A DNA stretch of 64,000 nt from Martelella mediterranea (GCF_021021415.1 NZ_JAINWJ010000022.1:35382-99381); one strand, 5' to 3'; shown: positions 33,712 to 43,367, counted from the stretch's first letter. A program made the numbers and translations. Notes: a model not told the origin generated them from the sequence alone.

Positions 33712-34752
33712 ATGACATATCAGCCTTTTGCGTGGGCCCGTTTTATCGGTGGCGCGGTTCTGGCGACGGGGCTCGCCACGCCGGCGATGGCCGAGACCCT
33801 GCTGATGAACAATTGGCTGCCGCCGACCCATTCGCTGGTCACGCAGGTTTTCGAGCCCTGGGCCGAAGAGGTTGCGCGCGCCACGGGTGGAGACGTGACA
33901 ATCCGGATGACGGATTCCTCGCTTGGCGCTCCGCCGCGTCAGTTTGACCTGGCCGTCGACGGCATCGCCGATCTGACCTTTGGCGTTACCGGCTATACGC
34001 CCGGCCGCTTCCATCTGCCCGCAATTGCGGAATTGCCGCAAGTCGGCTCCCAGGGCGAAGCCCTTTCCGTCGCGCTCTGGCAGGTCTACACGGAGATGTT
34101 CGAGGATGTGGGCGAGTTCAGGGACGTCAAGCTTCTCGGCCTGTTCACCAACGGCACGGGTGTGATCATGTCCACCGACAGCACCGGGCCGATTGCGAGC
34201 ATCGACGACTATCAGGGGCGCAAGTTTCGCGTTGGCGGCGGCGTCGTGCAGGATATCAACCTCGCGCTCGGCGGCGTCAACGTGGCCGCGCCGGCGGGCG
34301 AGGTCTATGAAATCCTCGAGCAGGGCGTTGCCGATGGCGTGCTTTTGCCGACCGATGCCTACAAGAGCTTCAGTTTGACGGGGGTGATCGACAACGCCAC
34401 CACCGTGCCCGGCGGATTTTACACCTCGGCCTGGTTCCTGGTGATGAATCGGGACAAATGGGACCGGCTGTCCGAACAAAACCAGCAGGCCATCATGTCA
34501 GTCTCCGGAGAGGCTTTCGCCCGTCTGGCGGGCAGGGCTCAGGATGAGGGGGACCAGGCGGGGTTGGCCCAGATGAACGAAGATGACGTCGAAATCATCG
34601 AGGCATCGCCGGCATTCGTTTCCGCCATTCAGGAGCGCGTGGCGCCGATCGAGCAGGACTGGATCAAGACTGCCGACGAACTGGGCGTCGATGGCGCCGA
34701 AGCGCTTGCAAAGTTCCGCGCCATCACCGGCAGCATAGAGGGTGCCCAATGA
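33712..34752 (+). CDS. TRAP transporter substrate-binding protein, DctP family
   Basis: A 346-residue periplasmic solute-binding protein. A Sec signal peptide ends at TPAMA, then ETLLMNNWLPPTHS, the usual first strand of DctP-type proteins. The ligand carboxylate is normally held by an Arg in the KFRVGGG-like region (here near residue 172). The start is set by GGAGGAGGAAAGC. It is followed, with four-base overlaps, by the small and large membrane subunits. Confidence 0.92.
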   Translation: MTYQPFAWARFIGGAVLATGLATPAMAETLLMNNWLPPTHSLVTQVFEPWAEEVARATGGDVTIRMTDSSLGAPPRQFDLAVDGIADLTFGVTGYTPGRFHLPAIAELPQVGSQGEALSVALWQVYTEMFEDVGEFRDVKLLGLFTNGTGVIMSTDSTGPIASIDDYQGRKFRVGGGVVQDINLALGGVNVAAPAGEVYEILEQGVADGVLLPTDAYKSFSLTGVIDNATTVPGGFYTSAWFLVMNRDKWDRLSEQNQQAIMSVSGEAFARLAGRAQDEGDQAGLAQMNEDDVEIIEASPAFVSAIQERVAPIEQDWIKTADELGVDGAEALAKFRAITGSIEGAQ

Positions 34753-35279
34753 CGCATGACTTGCCGGAAGAGGACGGCGAGGCGACGCACACGGACGACC
34801 TTTCCGGCCTGACCTGGCTGTGTGACCGCATCGCGGTCACCGTTGCCGGCATCGCGCTTTTGGCCATGATGCTGATGACGCTGGTGGATGTGGTGGGGCG
34901 TTACTTTCTGAACGCCCCACTGGGGTTTGCCTTCGAAATGACCCAGATCGGCATGGCGGTGGTGGTGTTTTCGGCGCTGCCATCCGTAACCCTGCATGGC
35001 CGCCATGTCAGCGCGGGTCTGTTCGAGGGGTTGTTCAAGGGACGCGCGGCTTTGTTGCGCGACCTGATCTGGTTGGCCGTGATCGCCGCGAGCTGCCTCG
35101 GGCTCGCCTGGAGGCTGTCCACTCTCGCGGAACGCTTCGTGCGCTATGGCGACCGCACCTCTGTTCTGGAGCTGCCGATTGGCTGGGTCGCCTGGTTCGG
35201 GGTCGCAGCGCTCGGTCTCTCCGCGTTGGCCGCACTGGTTGCCGGCGCCAGCCGCCTGCGCGAGGAATACAACAAATGA
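34749..35279 (+). CDS. TRAP transporter small membrane subunit, DctQ family
   Basis: A 176-residue protein with four membrane segments after a hydrophilic N-terminus of about 25 residues. MTLVDVVGRYFLNAPLGFAFEMTQ contains the family's D-V-x-x-R-Y signature. It overlaps both neighbours by four bases and joins the DctP-type binding protein and the DctM-type permease in a Na+-coupled importer of an organic acid. Confidence 0.9.
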   Translation: MTHDLPEEDGEATHTDDLSGLTWLCDRIAVTVAGIALLAMMLMTLVDVVGRYFLNAPLGFAFEMTQIGMAVVVFSALPSVTLHGRHVSAGLFEGLFKGRAALLRDLIWLAVIAASCLGLAWRLSTLAERFVRYGDRTSVLELPIGWVAWFGVAALGLSALAALVAGASRLREEYNK

Positions 35280-36565
35280 GCGCATTGATCGGGTTTGTGG
35301 CCCTTTTCGCCCTTCTTTTCACGGGCCTGCCATTGGCGTTCGCCCTCGGGCTTGTCGGGTTTGTGGGGTTTGGCCTGCTGGTCAGCTTCGGCCCGGCAGG
35401 CGCGATGGCGGCGCAAGTCACCTGGGACACGCTGAGCAGCTATTCGCTGTCGGTGCTACCGCTGTTCGTGCTGATGGGCAATCTCGTGAACCATTCAGGC
35501 CTGTCGCGCGATCTCTATGCTGCCTCGAATGCGATGGTGGGGCACCGCCGCGGCGGACTCGCGATTGCCACCATCCTGGCCTGTGGCGGGTTCTCCGCCG
35601 TCTCCGGTTCCAGCCTCGCGACCGCTGCGACGATGTCTTCGATAGCTCTGCCTTCGATGAAAAAATATGGCTATTCCGTGAGCCTGTCGTCAGGCGCGGT
35701 CGCGGCAGGCGGGACGCTCGGAATTTTGATACCGCCGTCGGTGATCATGGTCATCTATGGCTCGATGACCGAAACAAGCGTTGGGCAATTGTTCGTCGCC
35801 GGCGTCGTGCCGGGCCTGATCGGCATCTTGTTCTACGCCCTTGCCGTGATGATCGTCGTCCGCATCCGTCCGGAAGCAGGGCCGGCCGGACCCCATCTCC
35901 ACTGGCGTGAGAAAGTGTTACAGATCCGCCGCGTGTGGCTGGTGCTGGCGCTTTTCGCCCTGGTCATCGGCGGCATCTATGGCGGCGTTTTCACCGCGAC
36001 GGAGGCCGCGGGTATCGGCGCGTCCGGCGCCTTCGCGATCGCACTTGCGAAAGGCGATATCACGTGGAAAACGTTGTTTCGCATCCTGTCGGATACCGTG
36101 CGTACATCGGCCATGCTGATGGCCGTGCTTGTCGGCGCGCTGGTGTTCTCGAACTTCATCAACATCGCCGGCGCGCCGCGCGCCATTATCGAGGCGATAG
36201 AGGCTTCCGGGCTCGGACCGACAGGCGTCCTTATCGGGCTTATCCTGTTCTACCTCGTACTGGGTTGCGTTTTTGACAGCCTCGCGATGATCCTGCTGAC
36301 GATCCCGGTGGTCTTCCCACTGGTGCAGCAGTTCGGGTTCGATCCGGTATGGTTCGGCATTCTCGTCGTGGTCGTTGTCGAGATCAGCCTGATAACGCCA
36401 CCGATCGGCATGAATATCTTCGTCATCCGCTCCCTGAATCCAGGCGTGCCGGTGACGACGATCTTTCGCGGGGTACTTCCGTTCATCGGCGCCGATATTG
36501 TCCGGCTTCTATTGATCCTGCTGTTCCCGGCGCTCGTTCTCTATCTCCCGATGCACATGAAATAG
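35276..36565 (+). CDS. TRAP transporter large membrane subunit, DctM family
   Basis: A 429-residue permease with about twelve membrane segments. Family motifs are LPLFVLMGNLVNHSG, GGFSAVSGSSLATAATM, the PPSVIMVIYG reentrant region and LITPPIGMNIFVI. It is the transport subunit of the importer encoded from 33712. The gene is followed by a 218-base convergent gap in which I see no gene or clear terminator. Confidence 0.93.
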   Translation: MSALIGFVALFALLFTGLPLAFALGLVGFVGFGLLVSFGPAGAMAAQVTWDTLSSYSLSVLPLFVLMGNLVNHSGLSRDLYAASNAMVGHRRGGLAIATILACGGFSAVSGSSLATAATMSSIALPSMKKYGYSVSLSSGAVAAGGTLGILIPPSVIMVIYGSMTETSVGQLFVAGVVPGLIGILFYALAVMIVVRIRPEAGPAGPHLHWREKVLQIRRVWLVLALFALVIGGIYGGVFTATEAAGIGASGAFAIALAKGDITWKTLFRILSDTVRTSAMLMAVLVGALVFSNFINIAGAPRAIIEAIEASGLGPTGVLIGLILFYLVLGCVFDSLAMILLTIPVVFPLVQQFGFDPVWFGILVVVVVEISLITPPIGMNIFVIRSLNPGVPVTTIFRGVLPFIGADIVRLLLILLFPALVLYLPMHMK

Positions 36566-36783
36566 GAGCATGTGCGTTGAGCGGCAGATGGATGGGGATT
36601 CAGCCGCGTGAAGATGTCGCCCTGCGCGATGCCGAGCGCCCACGGGAGGCCGGTGGCCGCCGCGCTGGCGATCCGGCCGAGGACGCGGGCTATAGCCTAT
36701 AGCCGCATGCTCACCGGCCCGGCGCATCAGAAGCAGAACCATCAGGCGCTGTCTTGGCGCGCCCGATGGTCCGATCCAAGCGC

Positions 36784-37626
36784 CTACTGCTTGACTATGC
36801 CGTCCGCCCAGTCGGCGATGGCGTCGGCCGTCTCGACGGGTTTGGCGGCGGGCAGGGCGTGGCTCGCCCCGTCGATCACCACGACCGTCACGCGATCGGC
36901 GCCCAGTTCGTCGCGCACCTCGTTGCGCGATTCCTCGGGGCGGAACGGGTCAGAGCCGCCCTGCAGGTCGAGGATCGGCGCGGTGCCGCCCGACCAGTAG
37001 CTGTCGCGATCGGTCTGCTTGCGCGCCGCGCGCTGGCTCTGGGTGACGTCCTGATGCCAGCCCTCCAGCCATGGCTCGGCGGTTTCCTCGTCGGTGAAGA
37101 AGGCCAGCATCAGCCCCTGCATCTTCTGGTCGCGGGTCGAGTTCGGGTCGTTGATCATGGTGATCGCGTCCGACAGTTCCGGCGGCCATGACTTGGCGCC
37201 GCCCGCCAGCAGAACGACGCCGCTGACCAGGTCGGGGTGATCTGCGGCAACCGTCTTGGCGATCCACTGGCCGTAGGCATGGCCCGCGACGATCGCCGGC
37301 CCGCCTTCCTGTTCGATCACGGCGGCGAAATCATCGCCGAAATCGTGAAAGCTGACGTCCTCCATCTTGCCGTTGCTCTGGCCGATGCCGCGCGGTTCGG
37401 GCAGGGCCACCTTGTAGCCGCGTTCGGCCAACCGGTCGGCGAGCGGGGCGAACTCGGCCGAGCCGCGGCCGGTCGAAGCGATCATCACCACCAGCGGTCC
37501 ATCGCCCCTGACCGAATAGCCGACCTGGTGATCCCCGTTCATGACGGTTTTTTCCTGCATCCCGGCGGCCATCGCGGCTCCTGTCAGCGCGAGGGTCAGT
37601 CCCATCGCTGCGAGTATGGTCTTCAT
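36784..37626 (-). CDS. secreted alpha/beta-hydrolase-fold protein lacking the nucleophile Ser
   Basis: A 280-residue alpha/beta-hydrolase with a signal peptide (cleavage after AAMA), so periplasmic. The oxyanion region is IASTGRGS, and the late Asp and His appear in GGSDPF and GASHALP. At the nucleophile elbow, where G-x-S-x-G is expected, the sequence is GHAYGQW: residue 117 is Ala (codon GCC), not Ser. The rest of the fold is intact and there is no frameshift. It may be a binding protein, or catalyse without a Ser nucleophile. It is alone on the minus strand, with an AT-rich promoter region shared end-on with the CoA-transferase gene 3' end. Confidence 0.85.
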   Translation of the reverse strand: MKTILAAMGLTLALTGAAMAAGMQEKTVMNGDHQVGYSVRGDGPLVVMIASTGRGSAEFAPLADRLAERGYKVALPEPRGIGQSNGKMEDVSFHDFGDDFAAVIEQEGGPAIVAGHAYGQWIAKTVAADHPDLVSGVVLLAGGAKSWPPELSDAITMINDPNSTRDQKMQGLMLAFFTDEETAEPWLEGWHQDVTQSQRAARKQTDRDSYWSGGTAPILDLQGGSDPFRPEESRNEVRDELGADRVTVVVIDGASHALPAAKPVETADAIADWADGIVKQ

Positions 37627-37699
37627 GTTTCCTCCTCCAAAGGGTTCCGCCGCAAGGCGCGGCGATCACACAATAAATCAAAAACATGATTTTACAACT

Positions 37700-38896
37700 T
37701 TATAAAGCCTGGACAGCTGCGCCCTCGGCAATCAGCGCGGCGATGCGCCCGTCATCAATGCCCGCCTCGGCCAGGATTTCCCTTGTATGCTGGCCGAGAG
37801 CCGGCGGCGGGCTTCGCACTGTCGGATTGCCTTCGGACATCAGGAAGGGCGCCACCGGCACGCGGTATTCCCCGGCGCGACCAAGGGGTTGCGGCAGCGG
37901 CTGCAGCACGCCGCGATGGTCCAGTTGCGGGTCGGCGAGGGCCTCCTCCATCGGCCGTACCTTGCCCGCCGGCACGCCATGGCGGCGGAAGAAAGCCTCC
38001 CAGTCGGACGCCGTTCGGGTCAGCATCGCTTCGCGCAGCACGGCGGCCTCCTCGGCATGGGCGTCGATCCGGTCGGCATGGGCGGACTTGACCATGTCGG
38101 GGCGGCCAAGAGCCAGCCAGAGTCGCTTCTGCTGGCGCATGTTCGCCGCGCCCAGCATCAGCAATCCATCCGCCGTGTCATAGGCGCCGACGCCGGCCAC
38201 GTTGAAGCGGTTGCCTTCGGGGTGAGGGGCTTTGCCGCCTGCCGTCAGCGCCGTGACATGCGTGCTCATCAGCATCAGCGTGGCATCGAACATGGCAAGA
38301 TCGATATGCTGGCCGCGTCCCGTGCGCTCGCGATGATAGAGCGCGGCGGTGATGGCAAAGGCGGTCATGTAGCCGGTGGCGTAATCGACCACGGGCGCCC
38401 CGGCCCTCAGCGGCCCGGATTCCTCCGTTCCGGTGAGGGCCATCAGCCCGGCGACGGCCTGAAACACGAAATCATAGCCGGTTTCCGGCCCGCGCGGCCC
38501 GGTCTGCCCGAAGGCCGAGACGGAGCAATAGACGATGCGCGGATTGATCCGCGCAATATCCTGATAGCCGAGGCCAAGCGCGGCGAGCGCGCCTGGTCGA
38601 TAGTTCTCGATGAAGACGTCCGCGTCCTTCAGAAGCGCCTTGAGCGCCTCCTGGCCGCCGGCGGTCTTCAGATCCAGGGCGGCGGACCGCTTGTTGGCGC
38701 CCTGGGCCAGATAGGTCGTGCCCATTCCGGCCGCGCTCAATTCCCTGTCAGGCCCTTGCAGACGAACCTGATCGGGGTCGCCGGGCCGGTCTATCTTGAT
38801 CACATCGGCGCCCATGACGGCCATCTGATAGGCCGCGAACGGACCTGCTAGCACATGGGTGGCGTCGATCACCCGCAGTCTTTCGAAGGGCATCAT
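37700..38896 (-). CDS. class III CoA-transferase (CaiB/BaiF family)
   Basis: A 398-residue CoA-transferase that moves CoA between carboxylic acids through an aspartyl-CoA anhydride. Family blocks are LRVIDATHVLAGPFA, KRSAALDLKT, the ENYRPGALAALGLGY helix and the catalytic Asp in GQHIDLAMFDA. Of two adjacent ATGs, 38896 has AGGAGGAG at the better spacing. It is divergent from the FadB-type gene at 39007; together they would activate an acid as CoA ester and beta-oxidise it. Two paralogues lie at 44619 and 52075. Confidence 0.92.
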   Translation of the reverse strand: MMPFERLRVIDATHVLAGPFAAYQMAVMGADVIKIDRPGDPDQVRLQGPDRELSAAGMGTTYLAQGANKRSAALDLKTAGGQEALKALLKDADVFIENYRPGALAALGLGYQDIARINPRIVYCSVSAFGQTGPRGPETGYDFVFQAVAGLMALTGTEESGPLRAGAPVVDYATGYMTAFAITAALYHRERTGRGQHIDLAMFDATLMLMSTHVTALTAGGKAPHPEGNRFNVAGVGAYDTADGLLMLGAANMRQQKRLWLALGRPDMVKSAHADRIDAHAEEAAVLREAMLTRTASDWEAFFRRHGVPAGKVRPMEEALADPQLDHRGVLQPLPQPLGRAGEYRVPVAPFLMSEGNPTVRSPPPALGQHTREILAEAGIDDGRIAALIAEGAAVQAL

Positions 38897-39006
38897 CGCG
38901 GTCTCCTCCTGTTTGTCGGTACCAGCTTGCCCCATCGATTAGAGCTATACAACTAGCTTAATGTAATTTAGGTTCCGTTTCGATGAAATGAACAGGGAGA
39001 AACGCC

Positions 39007-41085
39007 ATGCCGACAGATCAGCAGGACAAGCCGCGCGTGGAGATGCGGATGGTCGATGGCGTGGCCGTTCTGACGATCCGCAATCCGCCGGTCAATGCTG
39101 GGTCTCACGCCGTTCGCAAGGGTCTGGCGGACGGGCTTGCCGAAGCGGCGCGCAACGGCGCAAGCGGCGCGGTGATCATCGGCGACGGGCGCTGCTTCAT
39201 CGCTGGTTCCGATTTGAAGGAGTTCGACAAGAAGCTGGAATGGCCCGAACTGCCCGACGTGATCCGTCTGGTCGAGGATGCGCCCTTTCCCGTGGTGGCG
39301 GCCATGCATGGCGTTGCGCTGGGCGGCGGGCTGGAGCTTGCGCTCGGTTGCGATTACCGGCTGGCCGCGCCGCACACGATGGTTGGCCTTCCCGAAGTGG
39401 GCCTCGGTTTCGTGCCGGGCGCGGGCGGCACGCAGCGCCTGCCGCGGCTGACGGGGCTTGCCCGCGCGATCGATCTGATCTCAGCCGCCCGCCGCATTCC
39501 GGCGGATGACGCCGCGGCCATCGGTCTCGTCGATCGCGTGGTCGAGGGTGATCTTCTTTCGGGCGCCTTGGCCTTCCTGACCGAGTCTGCCCGGCCCAAA
39601 CGCGCAGCGCTGGCAATGTCGCCGCCGACGGACGACCCGGCCGCGGTGGACGCGGCGGCGGACAAGGCGCTCAGTCGCGGCAAGGGCCGTCCCAACGTCG
39701 CCGAGGCGATCCGGCTCATCCGCCGCGCCGCCGAGGCGGATGGACGTGACGCACTGGCGGACGAGCGTGCGGTCTTCCAGCGTCTGCGCGTGGCCGAGGA
39801 TGCAACCGCGCTCAGGCATCTGTTCTTCTCCGAGCGTCGCGCCGGCGTGGTGGACGGTCTGGACATGGGGCTTGCGCGCGCGATCGGGTCGGTCGGCGTG
39901 ATCGGCGGCGGCACAATGGGGCAGGGGATTGTCCGCTGCTTCCTCGCCGCCGGCCTGCCGGTCATTCTGGTCGAACGCGATGAAGATAGTCTGGCCAATG
40001 CCATAGCCGCGGTTCGCACGAGCCTTGACGCGGCGGTCGAAAAGGGCCGGCTGCCGCCAGACGAGGCCGCGCGCCGGAAGGCCGCCCTTACCGGCGCGAC
40101 GGATTTCGCGGCGCTGTCGGGTTGCGACCTTGCGATCGAGGCTGTGTTCGAGGATATGGCGGTCAAGCGCGACGTTCTCGGACGGCTCGAGCGCGTTCTG
40201 GCTCCCGATGCGATGCTTGCCACCAACACCTCCTATCTGGATATCGACGCGATGGCCGAAGGGCTCGCGCACAAGGGCCACGTGGCCGGGCTGCATTTCT
40301 TCAGTCCCGCCGATGTGATGCCGCTCATCGAGGTGGTGCGCGCACATGCCACCGACGACGCCACGCTTGCGACCGCGCTGAAGCTGGCGCGCAAGCTCGG
40401 CAAACAACCGGTGGTCGCGCGCGTGGCCGAGGGGTTCATCGGCAATCGCATCTACGCCGCCTATCGGCGTCGCGCCGAATTGCTGGTGCTGGATGGCGCA
40501 ACGCCGCAACAGGTGGACCGGGCCGCGACAGCTTTCGGCTTTGCCATGGGTCCGTTTGCCGTTGCCGACATGTCGGGCCTCGACATCGCCTGGGCGATGC
40601 GCAAGCGGCAGGCGCCGACGCGCGACCCTGCGGCGCGCTATGTCACGATTCCTGATACGCTCTGCGAGATGGGGCGGCTTGGCCGCAAGACCAAAGGCGG
40701 GTGGTATGATTATCCCGACGGCAGGCCCGTAACCTCCGATCAGGTTGCACGCGTGATCGCCGAGGCGCGGCAGGCAGCCGGCATCGCGCCCGCCGAAATC
40801 GAGGAAGACGCCATTCAGCGACAACTCCTCGCCGCCATCGTTAACGAGGCTGCGCTTCTTCTGGCCGAAGGCGTGGCGCAGCGTCCATCGGATGTGGATG
40901 TGACGCTCTGCAACGGCTATGGATTTCCGCGCTTTCGCGGCGGTCCGCTCTGGTGGGCCGCCCATCAGGATCGCGCCGTCATCGCCGGCGATCAGGCGCG
41001 GCTGGCAGAGGCGATCGGCCACGGCTTCGCCGCCGGTCCCGTGGACAAGGTGCTGGACGATATCGTTGAAGAACGGAAAGGCTGA
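39007..41085 (+). CDS. bifunctional enoyl-CoA hydratase / 3-hydroxyacyl-CoA dehydrogenase (FadB/FadJ type)
   Basis: A 692-residue fusion. Residues 1-200 are a crotonase domain with HGVALGGGLELALGCDYRLA and the catalytic Glu region LPEVGLGFVPGAGGTQRLPR. From about residue 295 follows the NAD-binding domain of 3-hydroxyacyl-CoA dehydrogenase, GVIGGGTMGQGIVRCF, with HFFSPADVMPLIEVVR holding the catalytic His, and two C-terminal dimerisation domains (GFIGNRIYAAYRR). It hydrates an enoyl-CoA and oxidises the product in one chain. It is six bases before the GST gene. Confidence 0.93.
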   Translation: MPTDQQDKPRVEMRMVDGVAVLTIRNPPVNAGSHAVRKGLADGLAEAARNGASGAVIIGDGRCFIAGSDLKEFDKKLEWPELPDVIRLVEDAPFPVVAAMHGVALGGGLELALGCDYRLAAPHTMVGLPEVGLGFVPGAGGTQRLPRLTGLARAIDLISAARRIPADDAAAIGLVDRVVEGDLLSGALAFLTESARPKRAALAMSPPTDDPAAVDAAADKALSRGKGRPNVAEAIRLIRRAAEADGRDALADERAVFQRLRVAEDATALRHLFFSERRAGVVDGLDMGLARAIGSVGVIGGGTMGQGIVRCFLAAGLPVILVERDEDSLANAIAAVRTSLDAAVEKGRLPPDEAARRKAALTGATDFAALSGCDLAIEAVFEDMAVKRDVLGRLERVLAPDAMLATNTSYLDIDAMAEGLAHKGHVAGLHFFSPADVMPLIEVVRAHATDDATLATALKLARKLGKQPVVARVAEGFIGNRIYAAYRRRAELLVLDGATPQQVDRAATAFGFAMGPFAVADMSGLDIAWAMRKRQAPTRDPAARYVTIPDTLCEMGRLGRKTKGGWYDYPDGRPVTSDQVARVIAEARQAAGIAPAEIEEDAIQRQLLAAIVNEAALLLAEGVAQRPSDVDVTLCNGYGFPRFRGGPLWWAAHQDRAVIAGDQARLAEAIGHGFAAGPVDKVLDDIVEERKG

Positions 41086-41090
41086 CCTTC

Positions 41091-41753
41091 ATGAAGCATG
41101 TGATGAAACTGCATTGGTCGCCGCGCTCGCCCTTCGTGCGCAAGGTCATGATCGTGCTGCACGAAACGGGGCAGCTGGACCAGGTCGAACAGGTCCGCTC
41201 CGTCGTTGCCATGCATCTGCCGCCCAATGCCGCGGTCATGGCCGACAATCCTCTCGGCAAGATCCCGACGCTGGTCATCGAGGATGGCACCGCGCTGTTC
41301 GACAGCCGCGTGATCTGTGAATATCTCGATCACCGTGCGGGCGGCAGCCTCCTGGGGGACAGACGCTTTGTGCAATTGCGCTGGCAGGCTCTGGGCGACG
41401 GGCTGATCGATCTGCTGCTCTTGTGGCGCACGGAACTCTCCCGTCCCTCCGGTCCCTGGGATGCGGTGACCGAGGGCTGGCGCGCCAAGGCGCGCGCCGC
41501 CATGGCCACGCTTGAGGCCGAGACCCCGGCGCTGGCGACAACCCCCTTCGGCCTGGGCCATGTCGCAATCGTTTGTGCCCTGGGGCAGCTCGATTTCCGC
41601 TGGAGCGACGCGAACTGGCGCGATCATTTCCCGCAACTTGCAGAGCTGGAGGCGGGTTGGGGCGCGCGTTCGTCGGTCGCAGCCACGGCGATCGTGGATG
41701 ACGCGCCGGACGGCGCCGACGTGACCGCCGGGAAACTGCGCTTCGATGGTTAA
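41091..41753 (+). CDS. glutathione S-transferase family protein
   Basis: A 220-residue GST. The N-terminal thioredoxin-like domain has LHWSPRSPFVRKVMIVLHE, with Ser at the usual catalytic position, and NPLGKIPTLVIEDG followed by FDSRVICEYLD, the glutathione-binding cis-Pro and Glu/Asp-Ser elements. The C-terminal domain is helical. In catabolic operons such enzymes dehalogenate, isomerise or open epoxides; which applies cannot be told here. It follows the FadB-type gene by five bases. Confidence 0.9.
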   Translation: MKHVMKLHWSPRSPFVRKVMIVLHETGQLDQVEQVRSVVAMHLPPNAAVMADNPLGKIPTLVIEDGTALFDSRVICEYLDHRAGGSLLGDRRFVQLRWQALGDGLIDLLLLWRTELSRPSGPWDAVTEGWRAKARAAMATLEAETPALATTPFGLGHVAIVCALGQLDFRWSDANWRDHFPQLAELEAGWGARSSVAATAIVDDAPDGADVTAGKLRFDG

Positions 41754-41855
41754 GGCCCTGCGATCGCAACTTGTATCAAAAGCCTAGCTTAGCCCTTTAT
41801 GACACTGCGCCGGACGGCTAAGGTGAAAAACGAAAAAAGGACGAAGGTGCAGACT

Positions 41856-42602
41856 ATGACTTCGATGACGAACGCGACGGCAATAGCGCTGCAGAAGAGC
41901 AATGTCTCGCGCTACATCCAATTGGCAGGCCTGTTCCGACGACGGATCGAGACGGGCGAATGGGACATCGGCGCGAAAATTCCAACCGTCAAGGAACTGG
42001 CCGAGCAATGCGGCGTCGCCACCATGACCATCCGGCAGGCGCTGGATATCATCGAGGGCGAGGGCCTGATCGAGCGCTATCGCGCCAAGGGTACCTTCGT
42101 CGTCGAGCGTCCGAACCGCGACCTGTGGTGCGAGGTCAAGACCGACTGGTCCGGTCTGCTGATCGCGCGCGACAATGCGACAATCGACATTCTGGGCGAT
42201 GAGCGCGGCGTCATGTTGCCCCGTCGCGAGAGCGATATCGGCAGGCCGGCGCCGTCATACCGGCATTTGAAGCGACGTCACAGTCGCGCCGGCGCGCCCT
42301 TCATGATCGGCGATGTCTATGTCGACGAGCGCATTTCGCCGCTGATACCGGATGAATCCTACTCGCGCATCACCGCCATGCGGATCGCCCACGACCTTCC
42401 CGGCCACACGATCGAGGATGCCGTCCAGATCGTCACCATCGGCTCCGCCGATCTCGAGACCGCGACGGAGCTGAACGTTTCGATCGGCGACCCCATCGCC
42501 AAGGTCCAGCGTATCGCCGTCGACCAGCACGGCGACATTGTTCTGCTGGCCAACGGCATCTATCGCGGCGACATGATGAAGATCGAGGTCAAGCTGCGCT
42601 GA
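41856..42602 (+). CDS. GntR-family regulator, HutC subfamily (UTRA domain)
   Basis: A 248-residue GntR regulator. The winged helix has YIQLAGLFRRRIETGEW, KIPTVKELAEQCGVATMTIRQAL and the wing GLIERYRAKGTFV. The C-terminal UTRA effector domain runs from about residue 95, with GDPIAKVQRIAVDQHGDIV near its end. The ATG at 41856 follows AAGGTGCAGACT; an in-frame ATG at 41799 gives 19 more residues. It is the only regulator in 36784-53863 and probably controls these genes. TACAA and CTAGCTTA elements are shared by its own promoter and the 38897-39006 divergent promoter. Confidence 0.9.
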   Translation: MTSMTNATAIALQKSNVSRYIQLAGLFRRRIETGEWDIGAKIPTVKELAEQCGVATMTIRQALDIIEGEGLIERYRAKGTFVVERPNRDLWCEVKTDWSGLLIARDNATIDILGDERGVMLPRRESDIGRPAPSYRHLKRRHSRAGAPFMIGDVYVDERISPLIPDESYSRITAMRIAHDLPGHTIEDAVQIVTIGSADLETATELNVSIGDPIAKVQRIAVDQHGDIVLLANGIYRGDMMKIEVKLR

Positions 42603-43367
42603 TCAATCCTTGAAAACCGGCGGGCGCTTCTCGTGGAAGGCGGCCATCGCCTCGGCGGTGTCGTCAGAGGTCGACAGCGCCTTTGTCTGGGTCTGCTCGA
42701 ACCGATAGGCGTCGTAGATCGACATGCCCTCGGTTACCTGAAACGAGCGCTTGGCCGCGCGCACGGCGGAGGGGCTGGCCTTCGCGATGTCGGCGGCGAT
42801 GCCCATGGCAGTCTCCATCAACTCCTGGGGCGTGGTGCATGCGGAGACAACGTTCATGCGCAGCAGGTCGGGCCCGTAAATGCGCCGTGCCGTCATGATC
42901 AGCAGCCGCGCGTCGCTCTCGCCGAAATGGCGGCGTACGTGGGCGACCCCGCCCGCAAGGCCGACATTCACCTCGGTCATCTGCAGGAAGCCTTTTTCCG
43001 AGGTCACGATGATATCGCAGCAGAGCGCGGTCACGCAGCCGGCGCCGATGGCCGCGCCGTTGACGGCGGCGATGATCGGCTTGGGGCATTCCAGCAGGCA
43101 GTCGAAGCTTGTCCGGACGCGGCGGTTGTGGGCGGTGTAATGTCCCGGCTCCTGGGTCGGACGCTCGGAGAGGTCCGCGCCGGCGGAAAAAGCCTTGCCC
43201 TCACCGGTCAGGACGATCACGCGCACGTCGGGCCGGTCGCCGAGGCTGTCCACCACCTCGGCCAGTTCCTCGCGAAAGCGGTTGTTCTGGGCATTCACCG
43301 GCGGGCGGGCGATGGTGATGGTGGCGATGTGGTCCGCCACCGCCAGCCTCAGGGTTACATGGCTCAT
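42603..43367 (-). CDS. enoyl-CoA hydratase/isomerase family protein
   Basis: A 254-residue crotonase-fold enzyme. The oxyanion loops are GEGKAFSAGADLS and NGAAIGAGCVTALCCDI; the Glu pair of true hydratases is represented by EVNVGLAGGV, where the usual second Glu is not obvious. It is therefore a crotonase of uncertain reaction (hydratase, isomerase or hydrolase). It is the last gene of the minus-strand run from 53286, overlaps the flavin reductase gene by four bases and ends back to back with the GntR gene. Confidence 0.88.
   Translation of the reverse strand: MSHVTLRLAVADHIATITIARPPVNAQNNRFREELAEVVDSLGDRPDVRVIVLTGEGKAFSAGADLSERPTQEPGHYTAHNRRVRTSFDCLLECPKPIIAAVNGAAIGAGCVTALCCDIIVTSEKGFLQMTEVNVGLAGGVAHVRRHFGESDARLLIMTARRIYGPDLLRMNVVSACTTPQELMETAMGIAADIAKASPSAVRAAKRSFQVTEGMSIYDAYRFEQTQTKALSTSDDTAEAMAAFHEKRPPVFKD

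Noticed and set aside
39481..41022. 513-codon minus-strand open frame
   Set aside because: Antisense to the FadB-type gene and without motifs.
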